Assembly: GCF_027111315.2 (NCBI RefSeq)
Contig: NZ_CP114289.2
Span: 310,001-374,000 of the forward strand
Length of the DNA: 64,000 nt
Source of the DNA: Flavobacterium limnophilum
GTDB taxonomy: Bacteria; Bacteroidota; Bacteroidia; Flavobacteriales; Flavobacteriaceae
Direction: 5' to 3'
The notes beneath the pieces were generated by a model. It searched no databases. It was not told the origin of the DNA and worked only from the letters and a program-made list of their open reading frames with translations. The position numbers and the translations under genes were made by a program. Of this stretch, positions 19,233 through 29,043 are shown one piece after another. How positions within the stretch are numbered: position 1 is the first letter of the stretch; the number at the start of each line of letters is the position of its first letter.

Positions 19233-19585
19233 GAAGTTGTTTTATTCGTAAAATGCCAATTTACCGTTTGTCTCCTGTAATATCACATATTTGGTGTTAT
19301 AATTTAGAAAAAAACGAAAAAGCAATCAGGGTAAAAAGGTAATTTTGTCTTCTAAAGTAGTAATTACACAAATAATCTTTCAGTTTTTCAGAATTTTTCA
19401 ATAAAACACATAATATTTATTTTATTTATAAATATTATGGTTTAAATGGCATCTTTTGCTGATTTTTTTAAATTCTCATCTTTAATTCTTAAGTTTGCAT
19501 CACAAATTAAAAAAACTAATATTGTGGTTTTTTTGATTTTGAAATAATCGAGAAAATCTGCTATTAACATTGTAAAGACATCATT
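19233..19585. other. Intergenic region before acnB, AT-rich
   Basis: No gene is supported in these 353 bases. A TAAGTTTG element (19490-19497) lies about 89 bases before acnB and is the best promoter candidate, and a second TAATTTTG occurs at 19340-19347. No strong terminator follows moxR. The rest is AT-rich sequence with short A and T runs. Confidence 0.6.
19490..19497 (+). promoter_or_regulatory. Probable -7 element of the acnB promoter
   Basis: TAAGTTTG fits TAnnTTTG and lies in the only plausible place for an acnB promoter. A clear TTG at the preferred distance is missing (T-rich tract at 19463-19469 instead), so only the -7 element is annotated. Confidence 0.45.
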
Positions 19586-22357
19586 ATGAATACTTATAAC
19601 GATTACATCAAGGAAATCGAAGAACGCAAAATTCAGGGACTTCACCCGAAGCCGATTGATGGTGCTGAATTACTAAGCGAAATCATTGAACAAATCAAAG
19701 ATTTGGCTAACGCAAATAGAGTTGATTCTCTTAAATTTTTTATTTATAATGTTGTTCCAGGAACTACTCCTGCTGCCAATTTGAAAGCTAATTTTTTAAA
19801 GGAAATCGTGCTTGGTCAATCAGTAGTTGCTGAAATTACCCCTGCTTTTGCTTTAGAGTTGTTGTCACACATGAAAGGTGGAACTTCTATAAAGGTATTA
19901 CTTGATTTAGCTTTAGGTAATGATGTTACTATTGCTAAGCAAGCTGCTGAAGTTTTGAAAACACAAGTTTATCTTTATGAGGCCGATACAGATCGTTTAG
20001 CTGAGGCTTTCAAAAACGGAAATGTAATTGCCAAAGATATTTTAGAAAGCTATGCCAAGGCGGAGTTCTTTACTAAATTACCTGAAATTGCAGAAGAAAT
20101 TAAGGTAGTTACTTTTATTGCTGGTGAAGGAGATATTTCGACTGATTTACTTTCTCCAGGAAACCAAGCCCACTCTCGTTCAGATCGTGAATTGCATGGA
20201 AAATGTTTAATTTCTCCTGAAGCACAAGCTGAAATCAAAGCATTGGCAACAGCGAATCCTGATAAGAGCGTGATGTTAATTGCTGAAAAAGGAACTATGG
20301 GTGTAGGTTCTTCAAGAATGTCAGGTGTAAACAACGTGGCTCTTTGGACTGGAAAACAAGCAAGTCCTTATGTTCCATTTATTAATATTGCTCCAATCGT
20401 TGCGGGAACAAACGGTATTTCTCCAATTTTCCTAACAACTGTTGATGTTACTGGTGGTATTGGTTTGGATCTTAAAAACTGGGTTAAAAAATTAGACGAA
20501 AATGGAAAACCTCTTCTTAATGAAAGTGGTGATCCTATTCTTGAAGAAGTTTACTCTGTGGCTACAGGTACTGTTCTTACTATCAACACAAAAACTAAGA
20601 AACTTTACAACGGAGATAAAGAATTGATTGATATTTCTAAAGCATTCACGCCTCAGAAAATCGAATTTATAAAAGCTGGTGGGTCTTATGCTATCGTGTT
20701 TGGAAAAAAATTGCAAACATTTGCATCAAAGACTCTAGGTGTTGATATTGTGCCTGTATATGCTCCGTCAAAAGAGGTTTCTGTTGAAGGGCAAGGTCTT
20801 ACGGCAGTTGAAAAAATATTTAATAAAAATGCGGTTGGAACAACTCCGGGTAAAATTTTACACGCTGGTTCAGACGTTCGTGTTACCGTAAATATTGTTG
20901 GTTCACAAGATACAACTGGTTTGATGACTTCTCAGGAATTAGAGTCTATGGCTGCTACCGTGATTTCTCCAATCGTTGACGGTGCATACCAATCAGGTTG
21001 TCATACTGCTTCAGTTTGGGATAATAAATCTAAGGCAAATATTCCGAGATTGATGAAATTTATGAACGACTTCGGATTAATCACGGCTCGTGACCCGAAA
21101 GGTGTTTATCATTCAATGACGGATGTAATTCATAAAGTACTTAATGATATTACTGTAAACGAATGGGCTATCATCATCGGTGGTGACTCTCATACAAGAA
21201 TGTCAAAAGGTGTTGCTTTTGGTGCTGACTCAGGAACTGTTGCTCTTGCATTGGCTACTGGAGAGGCTTCAATGCCAATTCCAGAATCTGTGAAAGTAAC
21301 TTTCAAAGGAGATATGAAAGGGTATATGGATTTCCGTGACGTGGTTCACGCTACACAAGCTCAGATGCTAAAAACATTTGGTGGAGAGAATGTATTCCAA
21401 GGAAGAATCATTGAGGTTCACTTAGGAACTCTTAATGCGGATCAAGCATTTACGTTCACGGATTGGACTGCAGAAATGAAAGCAAAAGCTTCTATCTGTA
21501 TTTCTGAGGATTATACTTTAATCGAATCTCTTGAGATGGCGAAAGGTAGAATCCAGATCATGATCGACAAAGGAATGGACAATAAAAATCAAGTCCTTAA
21601 AGGGTTGATTGCTATTGCTGATAAGAGAATTGCCGAGATTATATCAGGTGAAAAACCAGCACTAAGACCAGATGCAAACGCTAAGTATTACGCTGAAGTT
21701 GTTGTAGATTTGGATCAAATTGCTGAACCAATGATTGCAGATCCAGACGTAAATAATGCTGATATTTCTAAACGATATACTCACGATACAATTAGACCTC
21801 TTTCTTTCTATGGTGGAGACAAAAAGGTTGACCTTGGATTTATTGGTTCTTGTATGGTTCACAAGGGGGATATGAAAATCCTTGCTCAGATGCTTAAAAA
21901 CATAGAAGAGCAAAATGGTAAAGTAGAGTTTAAAGCGCCACTTGTAGTAGCACCACCTACTTATAATATTGTAGATGAACTAAAAGCCGAAGGAGATTGG
22001 GATGTTTTAAGAAAATATTCTGGTTTCGAATTCGACGATAATGTTCCTAAAGCTGCGGCACGAACTTCATACGAAAAAATGTTGTATCTAGAACGTCCAG
22101 GTTGTAACCTTTGTATGGGTAACCAAGAAAAAGCAGCCAAAGGAGATACGGTTATGGCAACATCTACTCGTCTTTTCCAAGGAAGAGTCGTAGAAGATAC
22201 AGAAGGTAAAAAAGGAGAATCTTTACTTTCTTCTACACCGGTTGTGGTATTATCTACAATCTTGGGTAGAACTCCAACAATTGAAGAATATAAAATGGCG
22301 GTAGAAGGTATCAACCTGACTAAGTTTGCACCTTCTCATAAGTTATTGGTTAAATAA
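19586..22357 (+). CDS. acnB: Aconitate hydratase B / 2-methylisocitrate dehydratase
   Basis: This 923-residue enzyme is the AcnB type: an N-terminal HEAT-like helical domain (residues 1 to about 160), the swivelling domain, then the Fe-S catalytic domains. It isomerises citrate and isocitrate, and AcnB proteins also act on 2-methylisocitrate. The three cluster-binding cysteines are visible in GSCMVHKGDM (about residue 755) and PGCNLCMGNQ (about 838 and 841). Conserved HSRSDRELHGKC and GGDSHTRMSKGVAFGADSGT blocks are present. It is immediately followed by a second aconitase of a different type. Confidence 0.96.
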   Translation: MNTYNDYIKEIEERKIQGLHPKPIDGAELLSEIIEQIKDLANANRVDSLKFFIYNVVPGTTPAANLKANFLKEIVLGQSVVAEITPAFALELLSHMKGGTSIKVLLDLALGNDVTIAKQAAEVLKTQVYLYEADTDRLAEAFKNGNVIAKDILESYAKAEFFTKLPEIAEEIKVVTFIAGEGDISTDLLSPGNQAHSRSDRELHGKCLISPEAQAEIKALATANPDKSVMLIAEKGTMGVGSSRMSGVNNVALWTGKQASPYVPFINIAPIVAGTNGISPIFLTTVDVTGGIGLDLKNWVKKLDENGKPLLNESGDPILEEVYSVATGTVLTINTKTKKLYNGDKELIDISKAFTPQKIEFIKAGGSYAIVFGKKLQTFASKTLGVDIVPVYAPSKEVSVEGQGLTAVEKIFNKNAVGTTPGKILHAGSDVRVTVNIVGSQDTTGLMTSQELESMAATVISPIVDGAYQSGCHTASVWDNKSKANIPRLMKFMNDFGLITARDPKGVYHSMTDVIHKVLNDITVNEWAIIIGGDSHTRMSKGVAFGADSGTVALALATGEASMPIPESVKVTFKGDMKGYMDFRDVVHATQAQMLKTFGGENVFQGRIIEVHLGTLNADQAFTFTDWTAEMKAKASICISEDYTLIESLEMAKGRIQIMIDKGMDNKNQVLKGLIAIADKRIAEIISGEKPALRPDANAKYYAEVVVDLDQIAEPMIADPDVNNADISKRYTHDTIRPLSFYGGDKKVDLGFIGSCMVHKGDMKILAQMLKNIEEQNGKVEFKAPLVVAPPTYNIVDELKAEGDWDVLRKYSGFEFDDNVPKAAARTSYEKMLYLERPGCNLCMGNQEKAAKGDTVMATSTRLFQGRVVEDTEGKKGESLLSSTPVVVLSTILGRTPTIEEYKMAVEGINLTKFAPSHKLLVK

Positions 22358-22384
22358 TTCACATAATTAGTTAATTATAGTTTA

Positions 22385-22417
22385 AAAGCCTGAGTCTAAT
22401 GACTCAGGCTTTTTTTT
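22385..22417 (+). terminator. Terminator after acnB
   Basis: A perfect 12-base stem (AAAGCCTGAGTC at 22385-22396 with GACTCAGGCTTT at 22401-22412) around a TAAT loop leads into a T run. It is one of the strongest terminators in the window and separates the two aconitase genes transcriptionally. Confidence 0.92.
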
Positions 22418-22483
22418 GTACTCAATTTTTTTGTAACTTGTGATGTTCAAAAATGTATTACAAATCCAAATAATATAAATCTT

Positions 22484-24751
22484 ATGGCATTTGATATTGA
22501 AATGATTAAAAAAGTGTACGCAAATATGGCAACTCGAGTGGACAAAGCACGTGAACTTGTCGGTCGTCCCCTAACATTGACAGAGAAAATTTTATACACT
22601 CACCTTTGGGAAGGACAACCTACCCAAACTTTTAAAAGAGGTGTGGATTATGTAGATTTTGCTCCAGACAGAGTAGCTTGTCAAGATGCAACGGCTCAAA
22701 TGGCTTTGTTGCAATTCATGCATGCTGGAAAGAAAACAGTTGCCGTACCAACAACCGTTCACTGTGATCACTTGATTTTGGCCAAAAATGGCGCCGAATT
22801 TGATTTGGCTGCAGCCAATACACAATCAAAAGAAGTTTTCGACTTCCTTTCTTCAGTGTCCAATAAATACGGAATTGGTTTTTGGAAACCAGGTTCAGGA
22901 ATTATTCACCAAATCGTTTTGGAAAACTATGCTTTTCCTGGAGGTTTGATGATTGGTACCGATTCGCATACCGTAAATGCAGGAGGATTGGGAATGTTGG
23001 CTATCGGTGTTGGTGGTGCCGATGCTGTGGATGTAATGTCGGGAATGTCTTGGGAATTGAAATTTCCAAAATTAATAGGTGTGAAATTAACTGGAAAATT
23101 ATCGGGTTGGACGGCACCAAAAGACGTAATCCTTAAAGTAGCCGATATTCTTACCGTGAAAGGTGGAACAGGAGCTATTGTTGAATATTTTGGAGAAGGA
23201 GCTACTTCAATGTCTTGTACCGGAAAAGGAACTATCTGTAATATGGGAGCCGAAATTGGTGCGACAACATCAACTTTTGGTTATGACGAGTCAATGCGAA
23301 GATACCTTTCTGCAACAGGTCGTCAAGACGTGGTCGATGCTGCCGACAAAGTAGCTTCTTACCTAACTGCCGATCCAGAAGTGTATGCCAATCCCGAAAC
23401 ATATTTTGACCAATTAATCGAAATCAATCTTTCGGAATTGGAGCCACACATTAATGGGCCTTTTACTCCCGACAGAGGAACGCCGGTTTCCAAAATGAAA
23501 GAAGAAGCTGCGGCTAATGGATGGCCAATAAAAGTGGAATGGGGATTAATCGGTTCTTGTACCAACTCTTCTTACGAAGATATGGCTCGTGCTGCGTCAA
23601 TCGTAAACCAAGCTGTGGAACACGGAATCACTCCAAAAGCGGAATTTGGTATCAATCCGGGTTCGGAGCAAATTAGATATACAATTGAAAGAGATGGCAT
23701 CATCGCTACTTTCGAAAAAATGGGTACCAAAGTATTTACCAATGCTTGTGGGCCTTGTATCGGACAATGGGACAGGGCAGGAGCTGACAAGCAAGAGAAA
23801 AACACCATCGTTCACTCTTTCAACAGAAACTTCTCTAAACGTGCCGATGGTAATCCAAATACCCACGCTTTCGTAACTTCGCCAGAAATGGTGGCTGCAT
23901 TGGCGATTGCAGGTCGTTTGGATTTCAATCCCTTGACAGATACTTTGATTAACGACAATGGCGAAGAAGTGAAATTGACTGCGCCTTATGGTGATGAATT
24001 ACCTAAAAAAGGTTTTGCAGTTGAAGATAACGGATTCCAAGCGCCAGCTGCTGATGGTTCGGGCGTTCAAATTTTGGTAAGTGAAACTTCAGACAGATTG
24101 CAGCTTTTGGCACCTTTCGAAGCTTGGGACGGAAAAAATATTATGGGAGCTAAATTGCTTATCAAAGCTTTCGGAAAATGTACCACGGATCATATTTCTA
24201 TGGCCGGGCCTTGGTTGCGTTTCCGTGGTCACTTGGACAATATTTCAAACAATATGTTGATTGGAGCTGTGAATGCATTCAGCCAAAAAACAAATTCAGT
24301 TAAAAACCAATTAACGGGAGAATACGATGCTGTTCCTGCTGTGGCTCGTGCTTACAAAGCAGCTGGAATTCCTTCAGTTGTTGTAGGAGACCACAATTAT
24401 GGTGAAGGTTCTTCTCGTGAACACGCCGCAATGGAACCTCGTTTCTTGGGTGTTAAAGCGGTTTTGGTAAAATCATTCGCTCGTATTCACGAAACCAATT
24501 TGAAAAAACAAGGAATGCTTGGATTGACTTTTGCGAATGAAGCAGACTACGACAAAATTCAAGAAGACGATACCATCAACTTCGTGGACTTGGTTGATTT
24601 TGCTCCAGGAAAACCATTGACCTTAGAATTCGTTCACGCAGATGGTTCTAAAGACAGTATCTTGGCAAACCATACGTATAATGCAAGTCAAATTGGTTGG
24701 TTTGTTGCGGGTTCAGCATTGAATTTGATTGCTGCCGAAGCCAATGCATAA
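22484..24751 (+). CDS. Aconitate hydratase, mitochondrial AcnA type
   Basis: The 755-residue product matches the eukaryotic mitochondrial form of aconitase rather than AcnB. Cluster ligands are the Cys in [11 protein letters not shown] (about residue 358) and the pair in [10 protein letters not shown] (about 421 and 424). [28 protein letters not shown] and the swivel-domain [19 protein letters not shown] are also present. It catalyses the same TCA-cycle step as the preceding acnB. The two have separate terminators, so they may be expressed under different conditions; this is inference. Confidence 0.96.
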   Translation: MAFDIEMIKKVYANMATRVDKARELVGRPLTLTEKILYTHLWEGQPTQTFKRGVDYVDFAPDRVACQDATAQMALLQFMHAGKKTVAVPTTVHCDHLILAKNGAEFDLAAANTQSKEVFDFLSSVSNKYGIGFWKPGSGIIHQIVLENYAFPGGLMIGTDSHTVNAGGLGMLAIGVGGADAVDVMSGMSWELKFPKLIGVKLTGKLSGWTAPKDVILKVADILTVKGGTGAIVEYFGEGATSMSCTGKGTICNMGAEIGATTSTFGYDESMRRYLSATGRQDVVDAADKVASYLTADPEVYANPETYFDQLIEINLSELEPHINGPFTPDRGTPVSKMKEEAAANGWPIKVEWGLIGSCTNSSYEDMARAASIVNQAVEHGITPKAEFGINPGSEQIRYTIERDGIIATFEKMGTKVFTNACGPCIGQWDRAGADKQEKNTIVHSFNRNFSKRADGNPNTHAFVTSPEMVAALAIAGRLDFNPLTDTLINDNGEEVKLTAPYGDELPKKGFAVEDNGFQAPAADGSGVQILVSETSDRLQLLAPFEAWDGKNIMGAKLLIKAFGKCTTDHISMAGPWLRFRGHLDNISNNMLIGAVNAFSQKTNSVKNQLTGEYDAVPAVARAYKAAGIPSVVVGDHNYGEGSSREHAAMEPRFLGVKAVLVKSFARIHETNLKKQGMLGLTFANEADYDKIQEDDTINFVDLVDFAPGKPLTLEFVHADGSKDSILANHTYNASQIGWFVAGSALNLIAAEANA

Positions 24752-24782
24752 TTAATTTCATGCTTTTTAAATTTTATAAATG

Positions 24783-24808
24783 CCCTGTTCTTACAGGGTG
24801 TTTTTTTT
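24783..24808 (+). terminator. Terminator after the second aconitase
   Basis: CCCTGT (24783-24788) pairs with ACAGGG (24793-24798) around a TCTT loop, followed by TGTTTTTTTT. Confidence 0.85.
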
Positions 24809-24839
24809 GTTAAATTGAATATAAAGAGTTGTTTAAAAA

Positions 24840-24870
24840 TTGCGAAATTCATATTTTAAGTTTAAATTTG
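24840..24870 (+). promoter_or_regulatory. Promoter for the LysM-NlpC gene
   Basis: TTG (24840-24842) and TAAATTTG (24863-24870) are separated by exactly 20 bases. The transcript would carry a 5' leader of roughly 128 bases before the ATG at 25005. Confidence 0.65.
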
Positions 24871-25004
24871 TTTTGTGTTGTACTTTTTTGACAGCTTTTG
24901 CCGTTAAAGTGAAACAATTATTCAATTTTCGAATAATTACAGTTTTCTATCGCATTGAAAATTAAAAAATTGGTGCGGTAAAAGTTTAAATTTAAATTAC
25001 GTTT

Positions 25005-26711
25005 ATGAAGTATTATCAGTGCCTTTTTTTGATTGTTTTTTTTAGTAGTATGAGTCTTTTTTCGCAAGAAAAATACAAACAACATACTGTTTCTAAGGGC
25101 GAAACAATCAGTGAAATTGCACAGAAATACAATGTAAAACAATCGGCGATTTATGAACTCAATCCTGATGCTGCCAATGGAATTAAATCGAAGATGGTTT
25201 TATTGATTCCAACAAAAAACAAAAAGAATACTACCGTTTCCTCTCCTGATATTTCAAGCAATCATCCTGAAAAAACACACGAAGTTCTACCGAAAGAGAC
25301 GCTTTACGGGATTGCAAAACAACTCAATGTTTCTATAGAAGATTTATACAAAATCAATCCAAGTCTGGAAAAAGAAGGATTGAAGATTGGACAAACAATA
25401 AAGATTCCCGAAACGGCTTTGGAAGATTTGGCGGTAACCAAAGTGACTGAAAAAGCAATCGAACCAAAAAATCCAAACGGTTCCAAAAAAAATATTCCAA
25501 AAGAAGAAGTAGTTGTTGCTTCAAAAGTGGAAGAGAAAAAAGAAATTCCAAACGAAGGAATTGAATATGAAGTCTTGCCTAAAGAATCGTTGTATTCCAT
25601 CGCTAAAAAATATGGAATCACGCTTGCCGATTTGCAAAAGGCCAATTCAACTTTAGGGTCTAAAGGTTTAAAAGTAGGTCAAAAGATTGTTGTCCCCGTA
25701 AAAGCTGATGCTAATGCTATTTCGACTGTGGATAAAGTTGTCGAAAAAAAAGAGGTAAAAACTAAAAATGAGATTGCAGTCTTGCCCAAAACCGTTGTTG
25801 AAGAAAAGAATCCAGAGTCTGGAATCACCAGAGAAGTTCTGCCAAAAGAATCTTTTTATTCCATCGCAAAACAATATGGAATAACGGTTTCTCAACTAAA
25901 AAAAGCCAATCCGGATTTAGAAAAAAAGCCTTTAAAAGCTGGTCAAAAGATTGTTGTTCCGGTAAAAGCAGAGGGTAATTTGAGTTCGGTAGTGGAAAAA
26001 ACGGTGGAGAAAAAAGAAATTAAAACCGAAAAAGATGTTGCTGTTGTGCCACAAGTCATCATTGAAGACAAGAAGCCGGAAACCGAAATGACCCACGAAG
26101 TTTTGCCAAAAGAAACCAAGTACGGAATTGCCAAACAATACGGACTTACGGTTGCCGAATTGGAAAAGCAAAACCCAAATATTGCAAAGAAACTATTGGT
26201 TGGTTCCATACTCAAAATTAGTACTTCGAAAGTGATGGAAACCAAGTCTCCAGCTGTCGAGCCAGTTGTGGCAAAAGAAGAATCAGACAACAAGGATTTC
26301 GTCTCTAATGTCAATAGAACTTTTGATGCTGCATTTGTAGATCAACTGATTTCCAAAGCTTCCGAAAATATTGGAACAAGGTACCGCTCTGGTGGAACGA
26401 CCACAGCCGGATTCGATTGTTCGGGATTGATGTGTTACACTTTTAGTAGTTACGATATCAAGTTGCCAAGATCGTCCATGGAAATGGCTTCTTACGGTTC
26501 TAGGGTTGATGCTCAAAGTGCCCAAAAAGGGGATCTAATTTTCTTCAAAACCCGCGGAAGCGGCCGAATCAATCACGTAGGAATGGTGGTCGAAGTTCTT
26601 GATGGCGAAATTAAATTCATTCATTCTGCAACTCACGGTGGCGTGATTATTTCTTCTACCAAAGAATCCTATTACGAGAGGAATTTGGCCCAGATTAATC
26701 GGGTGTTGTAA
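25005..26711 (+). CDS. Secreted NlpC/P60 peptidoglycan hydrolase with five LysM repeats
   Basis: The 568-residue product has a signal peptide (MKYYQCLFLIVFFSSMSLFS Q), then five LysM modules at about residues 24-68, 90-135, 187-234, 275-323 and 362-408. The linkers are Lys/Glu/Val-rich and similar to each other. A C-terminal NlpC/P60 domain follows from about residue 445, with catalytic Cys in FDCSGLMCY, His in RINHVGMVVEV and a downstream His in IHSATHGGV. Such enzymes cut peptide bonds in peptidoglycan, and the LysM modules bind glycan. It stands alone with its own promoter. Confidence 0.95.
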   Translation: MKYYQCLFLIVFFSSMSLFSQEKYKQHTVSKGETISEIAQKYNVKQSAIYELNPDAANGIKSKMVLLIPTKNKKNTTVSSPDISSNHPEKTHEVLPKETLYGIAKQLNVSIEDLYKINPSLEKEGLKIGQTIKIPETALEDLAVTKVTEKAIEPKNPNGSKKNIPKEEVVVASKVEEKKEIPNEGIEYEVLPKESLYSIAKKYGITLADLQKANSTLGSKGLKVGQKIVVPVKADANAISTVDKVVEKKEVKTKNEIAVLPKTVVEEKNPESGITREVLPKESFYSIAKQYGITVSQLKKANPDLEKKPLKAGQKIVVPVKAEGNLSSVVEKTVEKKEIKTEKDVAVVPQVIIEDKKPETEMTHEVLPKETKYGIAKQYGLTVAELEKQNPNIAKKLLVGSILKISTSKVMETKSPAVEPVVAKEESDNKDFVSNVNRTFDAAFVDQLISKASENIGTRYRSGGTTTAGFDCSGLMCYTFSSYDIKLPRSSMEMASYGSRVDAQSAQKGDLIFFKTRGSGRINHVGMVVEVLDGEIKFIHSATHGGVIISSTKESYYERNLAQINRVL

Positions 26712-26756
26712 GCTTTGTTGTGTAATCCAATAAATAGACCATTAGAATATATTCTT

Positions 26757-26893
26757 TCAGGAGTGTGGAATTCAGAGCTTAGAGCTTTGGTAGAAGTTTA
26801 TGGATGTGCCGATTCTCAAGAACAATTTGTGAAGGATTTTGTAAAAAAACTTGGAACAAAGTAATGAATATAGATCGTTTTGATTTGGTTTAA
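26757..26893 (+). pseudogene. katG: Catalase-peroxidase (KatG) C-terminal remnant
   Basis: Translation from 26763 gives [18 protein letters not shown] followed by [10 protein letters not shown], and after a frame change in the poly-A run at 26843-26849 it continues [14 protein letters not shown] and stops at 26893. This is the very C-terminus of bacterial catalase-peroxidase. Nothing upstream belongs to the enzyme, since the preceding 46 bases lead back to the LysM gene, so only about 45 codons survive. The gene was probably deleted or cut by a rearrangement. Non-functional. Confidence 0.75.
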
Positions 26894-26919
26894 TTATAGC
26901 GTTTAGTTGTATAATATTT

Positions 26920-26952
26920 AAAAAAGGTGGTTTAGCAATAAGCCGCTTTTTT
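26920..26952 (+). terminator. Old terminator behind the katG remnant
   Basis: AAAAAAGGTGGTTT and AAGCCGCTTTTTT form a stem with G-U pairs around a short loop, ending in a T run. It lies 27 bases after the remnant's stop, as expected for the original katG terminator. Confidence 0.55.
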
Positions 26953-27432
26953 GTTTAAGATCGAATAAGAAGTTAATGTGTTTTTGCCTTCGTCAGTACC
27001 TGTTTTTAAAGCCGTCATTATCAATTTTAAAAAAGATATACATCTTTTATCTAATTCCTATATATCTTTTGTTTAATTTCTATATATCTTTTTGGTAAAA
27101 GATGTACATCTTTTATAGTATTTGTATTGATGAAATAATTTTTATGTCGTTGGCAATGATTTTTATGGCAATGGCTTTTTAAAATGATGTCCAAAGAAAC
27201 ATTTAACGGCTTAAAAGAGGTTTTGTTTATGATTGCAAGAAAGGGATGCCATTTTATTTGTAGTATGATGATAATGAAGTTCGCTCCTCGCAATAACTGA
27301 AGGCGATTTTAGACAAGGTAATTTTAACTTCTCAAAATCTTCTCCATTGCTTTTCCTTTAGCCAATTCGTCAATGAGTTATTCTTTTTACTAGTTTTATC
27401 TTTAACCAACAATTGTCATTGAAATTGCGATT
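26953..27432. other. Degenerate intergenic stretch with AT-rich repeats
   Basis: No gene is supported. At 27028-27113 a motif of the kind TATACATCTTTT/TATATATCTTTT occurs four times, the outer copies being followed by the same TTTAT-like ends. Near 27279-27297 the sequence GCTCCTCGCAATAACTG resembles one half of a widespread bacterial interspersed repeat. On the minus strand 27318-27371 encodes a 17-residue gene-end-like peptide (LIDELAKGKAMEKILRS) directly after a stop, possibly debris. Confidence 0.4.
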
Positions 27433-27558
27433 CGCGTGAGGGATTGCAGTGGAGCTCTTTTTTCTTTTCAATTGCCACGGGTTTAAACCCGTGGCAATTG
27501 AAAAGAAAAAAAGCGGGAACGAAAAGCCCGACCCGTAGTTTTTACGGAGGGGCACGCC
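27433..27558 (+). repeat. 126-bp dispersed repeat, copy 1, with a perfect hairpin core
   Basis: The element starts CGCGTGAGGGATTGCAGTGG, contains a long palindrome TTTTCTTTTCAATTGCC...GGCAATTGAAAAGAAAA, then AGCGGGAACGAAAAGCCCGA and a TTTTTACGGAGGGGCACGCC end. The second copy lies in opposite orientation at 33536-33661. The palindrome centre is ACGGGTTTAAACCCGT here. The surrounding reading frame runs through the repeat, but the permease start lies after it. Confidence 0.85.
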
Positions 27559-27629
27559 AAAATAAAACTACTTTTCCCTCTATTTCCAAAAAAAGTATAT
27601 CTTTAGCCAACCAAAAATCTAAAAATAAT

Positions 27630-29036
27630 ATGCAAGACCACAATCAAGAACATTTTAAAAGAGAATTAGGATTACTGGATGGAACAATGCTCGTTGTGGG
27701 CTCAATGATTGGTTCGGGAATATTTATTGTAAGCTCGGATATGGTACGCCAATTGGGTTCTGCCGGCTGGCTCATTGCGATGTGGGTGCTCACGGGATTT
27801 ATTACCGTGATTGCAGCCGTGAGTTATGGAGAGTTGAGTTCGATGTTTCCTAAAGCGGGTGGACAATATGTGTATATCAAGGAAGCTTACGGAAAACTGA
27901 TTGGTTTTTTGTACGGATGGAGCTTTTTTGCCGTGATACAAACCGGTACCATTGCCGCTGTGGGCGTGGCTTTTTCTAAATTTGCCGCTTATTTGTATCA
28001 ACCGGTGAGCGAAAAAAATATAATTTTTGAGTTAGGCGATTTCCAATTGCACGCAGCGCAAATTGTTTCGATAATCACCATTATTTTGTTGAGTTACATC
28101 AACAGTCGTGGCGTGAAAAACAGCAAGATTTTGCAAACGGTCTTGACGGTTATTAAAGTGGCTTCTATTTTTGGATTGATTATTTTTGGATTCGTGGCTG
28201 CCAAAGCAGAAATTTGGGATGCCAACTGGGCGAATGCTTGGACTTCACAATCTATGAATGTTGACACAGGTTCTTGGCTTCCAATTAGTGGCGTGGCCTT
28301 GATTTCGGCAATGTCGGCGGCATTGGTGGGTTCGTTGTTTTCGAGTGTGGCTTGGGAAGGTGTGACTTTTATCGCTGGCGAAATCAAGAATCCAAAACGA
28401 AATGTGGGCTTGAGTTTGTTTCTGGGCACTTTGATTGTAAGTTGTATTTATATTTTGGCCAATGTAATGTATTTGGCGGTGGTTCCTTTGCAAGACATTG
28501 CTACAGCCGAATCGGATAGAGTGGCGGTTGTGGCCTCGCAAAATATTTTCGGAAACATTGGAACATTAATCATCGCTTTGATGATCATGATTTCGACTTT
28601 TGCTTGTAATAATGGTTTGATTATGGCGGGCGCAAGAGTGTATTATACGATGGCGCAAGACGGATTGTTTTTCAAAAAAGCATCGCATTTGAATAAAGCG
28701 AGTGTTCCAGCTTGGGCATTGTGGGCGCAGTGTTTTTGGGCTTCGGCTTTGTGTTTGACCGGGAAATATGGTGATTTATTGGACTTTGTCGTGATTATCG
28801 TTTTGGTATTTTACATCCTGACGATTTACGGAATTTTTATTCTTCGCAAGAAAATGCCTGATGCCGAAAGACCTTATAAGGCTTTTGGTTATCCGTTTTT
28901 GCCGGGACTTTATATTGTTGTAGCCAGCGCGATTGGAATTGCTTTGTTATACACAAAACCAGATACTTGTGGTTGGGGCGTTTTTATAATGCTAATAGGG
29001 ATTCCGATTTATTATTTGACAAAACAGAAGGAGTAG
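27630..29036 (+). CDS. APC-superfamily amino acid permease
   Basis: The 468-residue product starts at the ATG at 27630 (MQDHNQEHFKRELGLLDGTM), followed by the first helix motif VVGSMIGSGIFIVSSDMVRQ typical of amino acid/polyamine antiporter-organocation carriers. About 12 hydrophobic segments follow, with the conserved WEGVTFIAGEIKNPKRN loop. The open frame extends upstream to 27444, but that part is the dispersed repeat and is not conserved protein. Likely substrate is an amino acid; a LAT/serine-threonine-like specificity cannot be fixed from sequence. Alanine dehydrogenase is convergent downstream. Confidence 0.92.
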   Translation: MQDHNQEHFKRELGLLDGTMLVVGSMIGSGIFIVSSDMVRQLGSAGWLIAMWVLTGFITVIAAVSYGELSSMFPKAGGQYVYIKEAYGKLIGFLYGWSFFAVIQTGTIAAVGVAFSKFAAYLYQPVSEKNIIFELGDFQLHAAQIVSIITIILLSYINSRGVKNSKILQTVLTVIKVASIFGLIIFGFVAAKAEIWDANWANAWTSQSMNVDTGSWLPISGVALISAMSAALVGSLFSSVAWEGVTFIAGEIKNPKRNVGLSLFLGTLIVSCIYILANVMYLAVVPLQDIATAESDRVAVVASQNIFGNIGTLIIALMIMISTFACNNGLIMAGARVYYTMAQDGLFFKKASHLNKASVPAWALWAQCFWASALCLTGKYGDLLDFVVIIVLVFYILTIYGIFILRKKMPDAERPYKAFGYPFLPGLYIVVASAIGIALLYTKPDTCGWGVFIMLIGIPIYYLTKQKE

Positions 29037-29043
29037 ATTTTGT

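Noticed and set aside
27444-27629. N-terminal extension of the permease through the 126-bp repeat
   Set aside because: The extension translates a palindromic repeat that is also present at 33536-33661 outside any gene; family-like sequence begins at the ATG at 27630.
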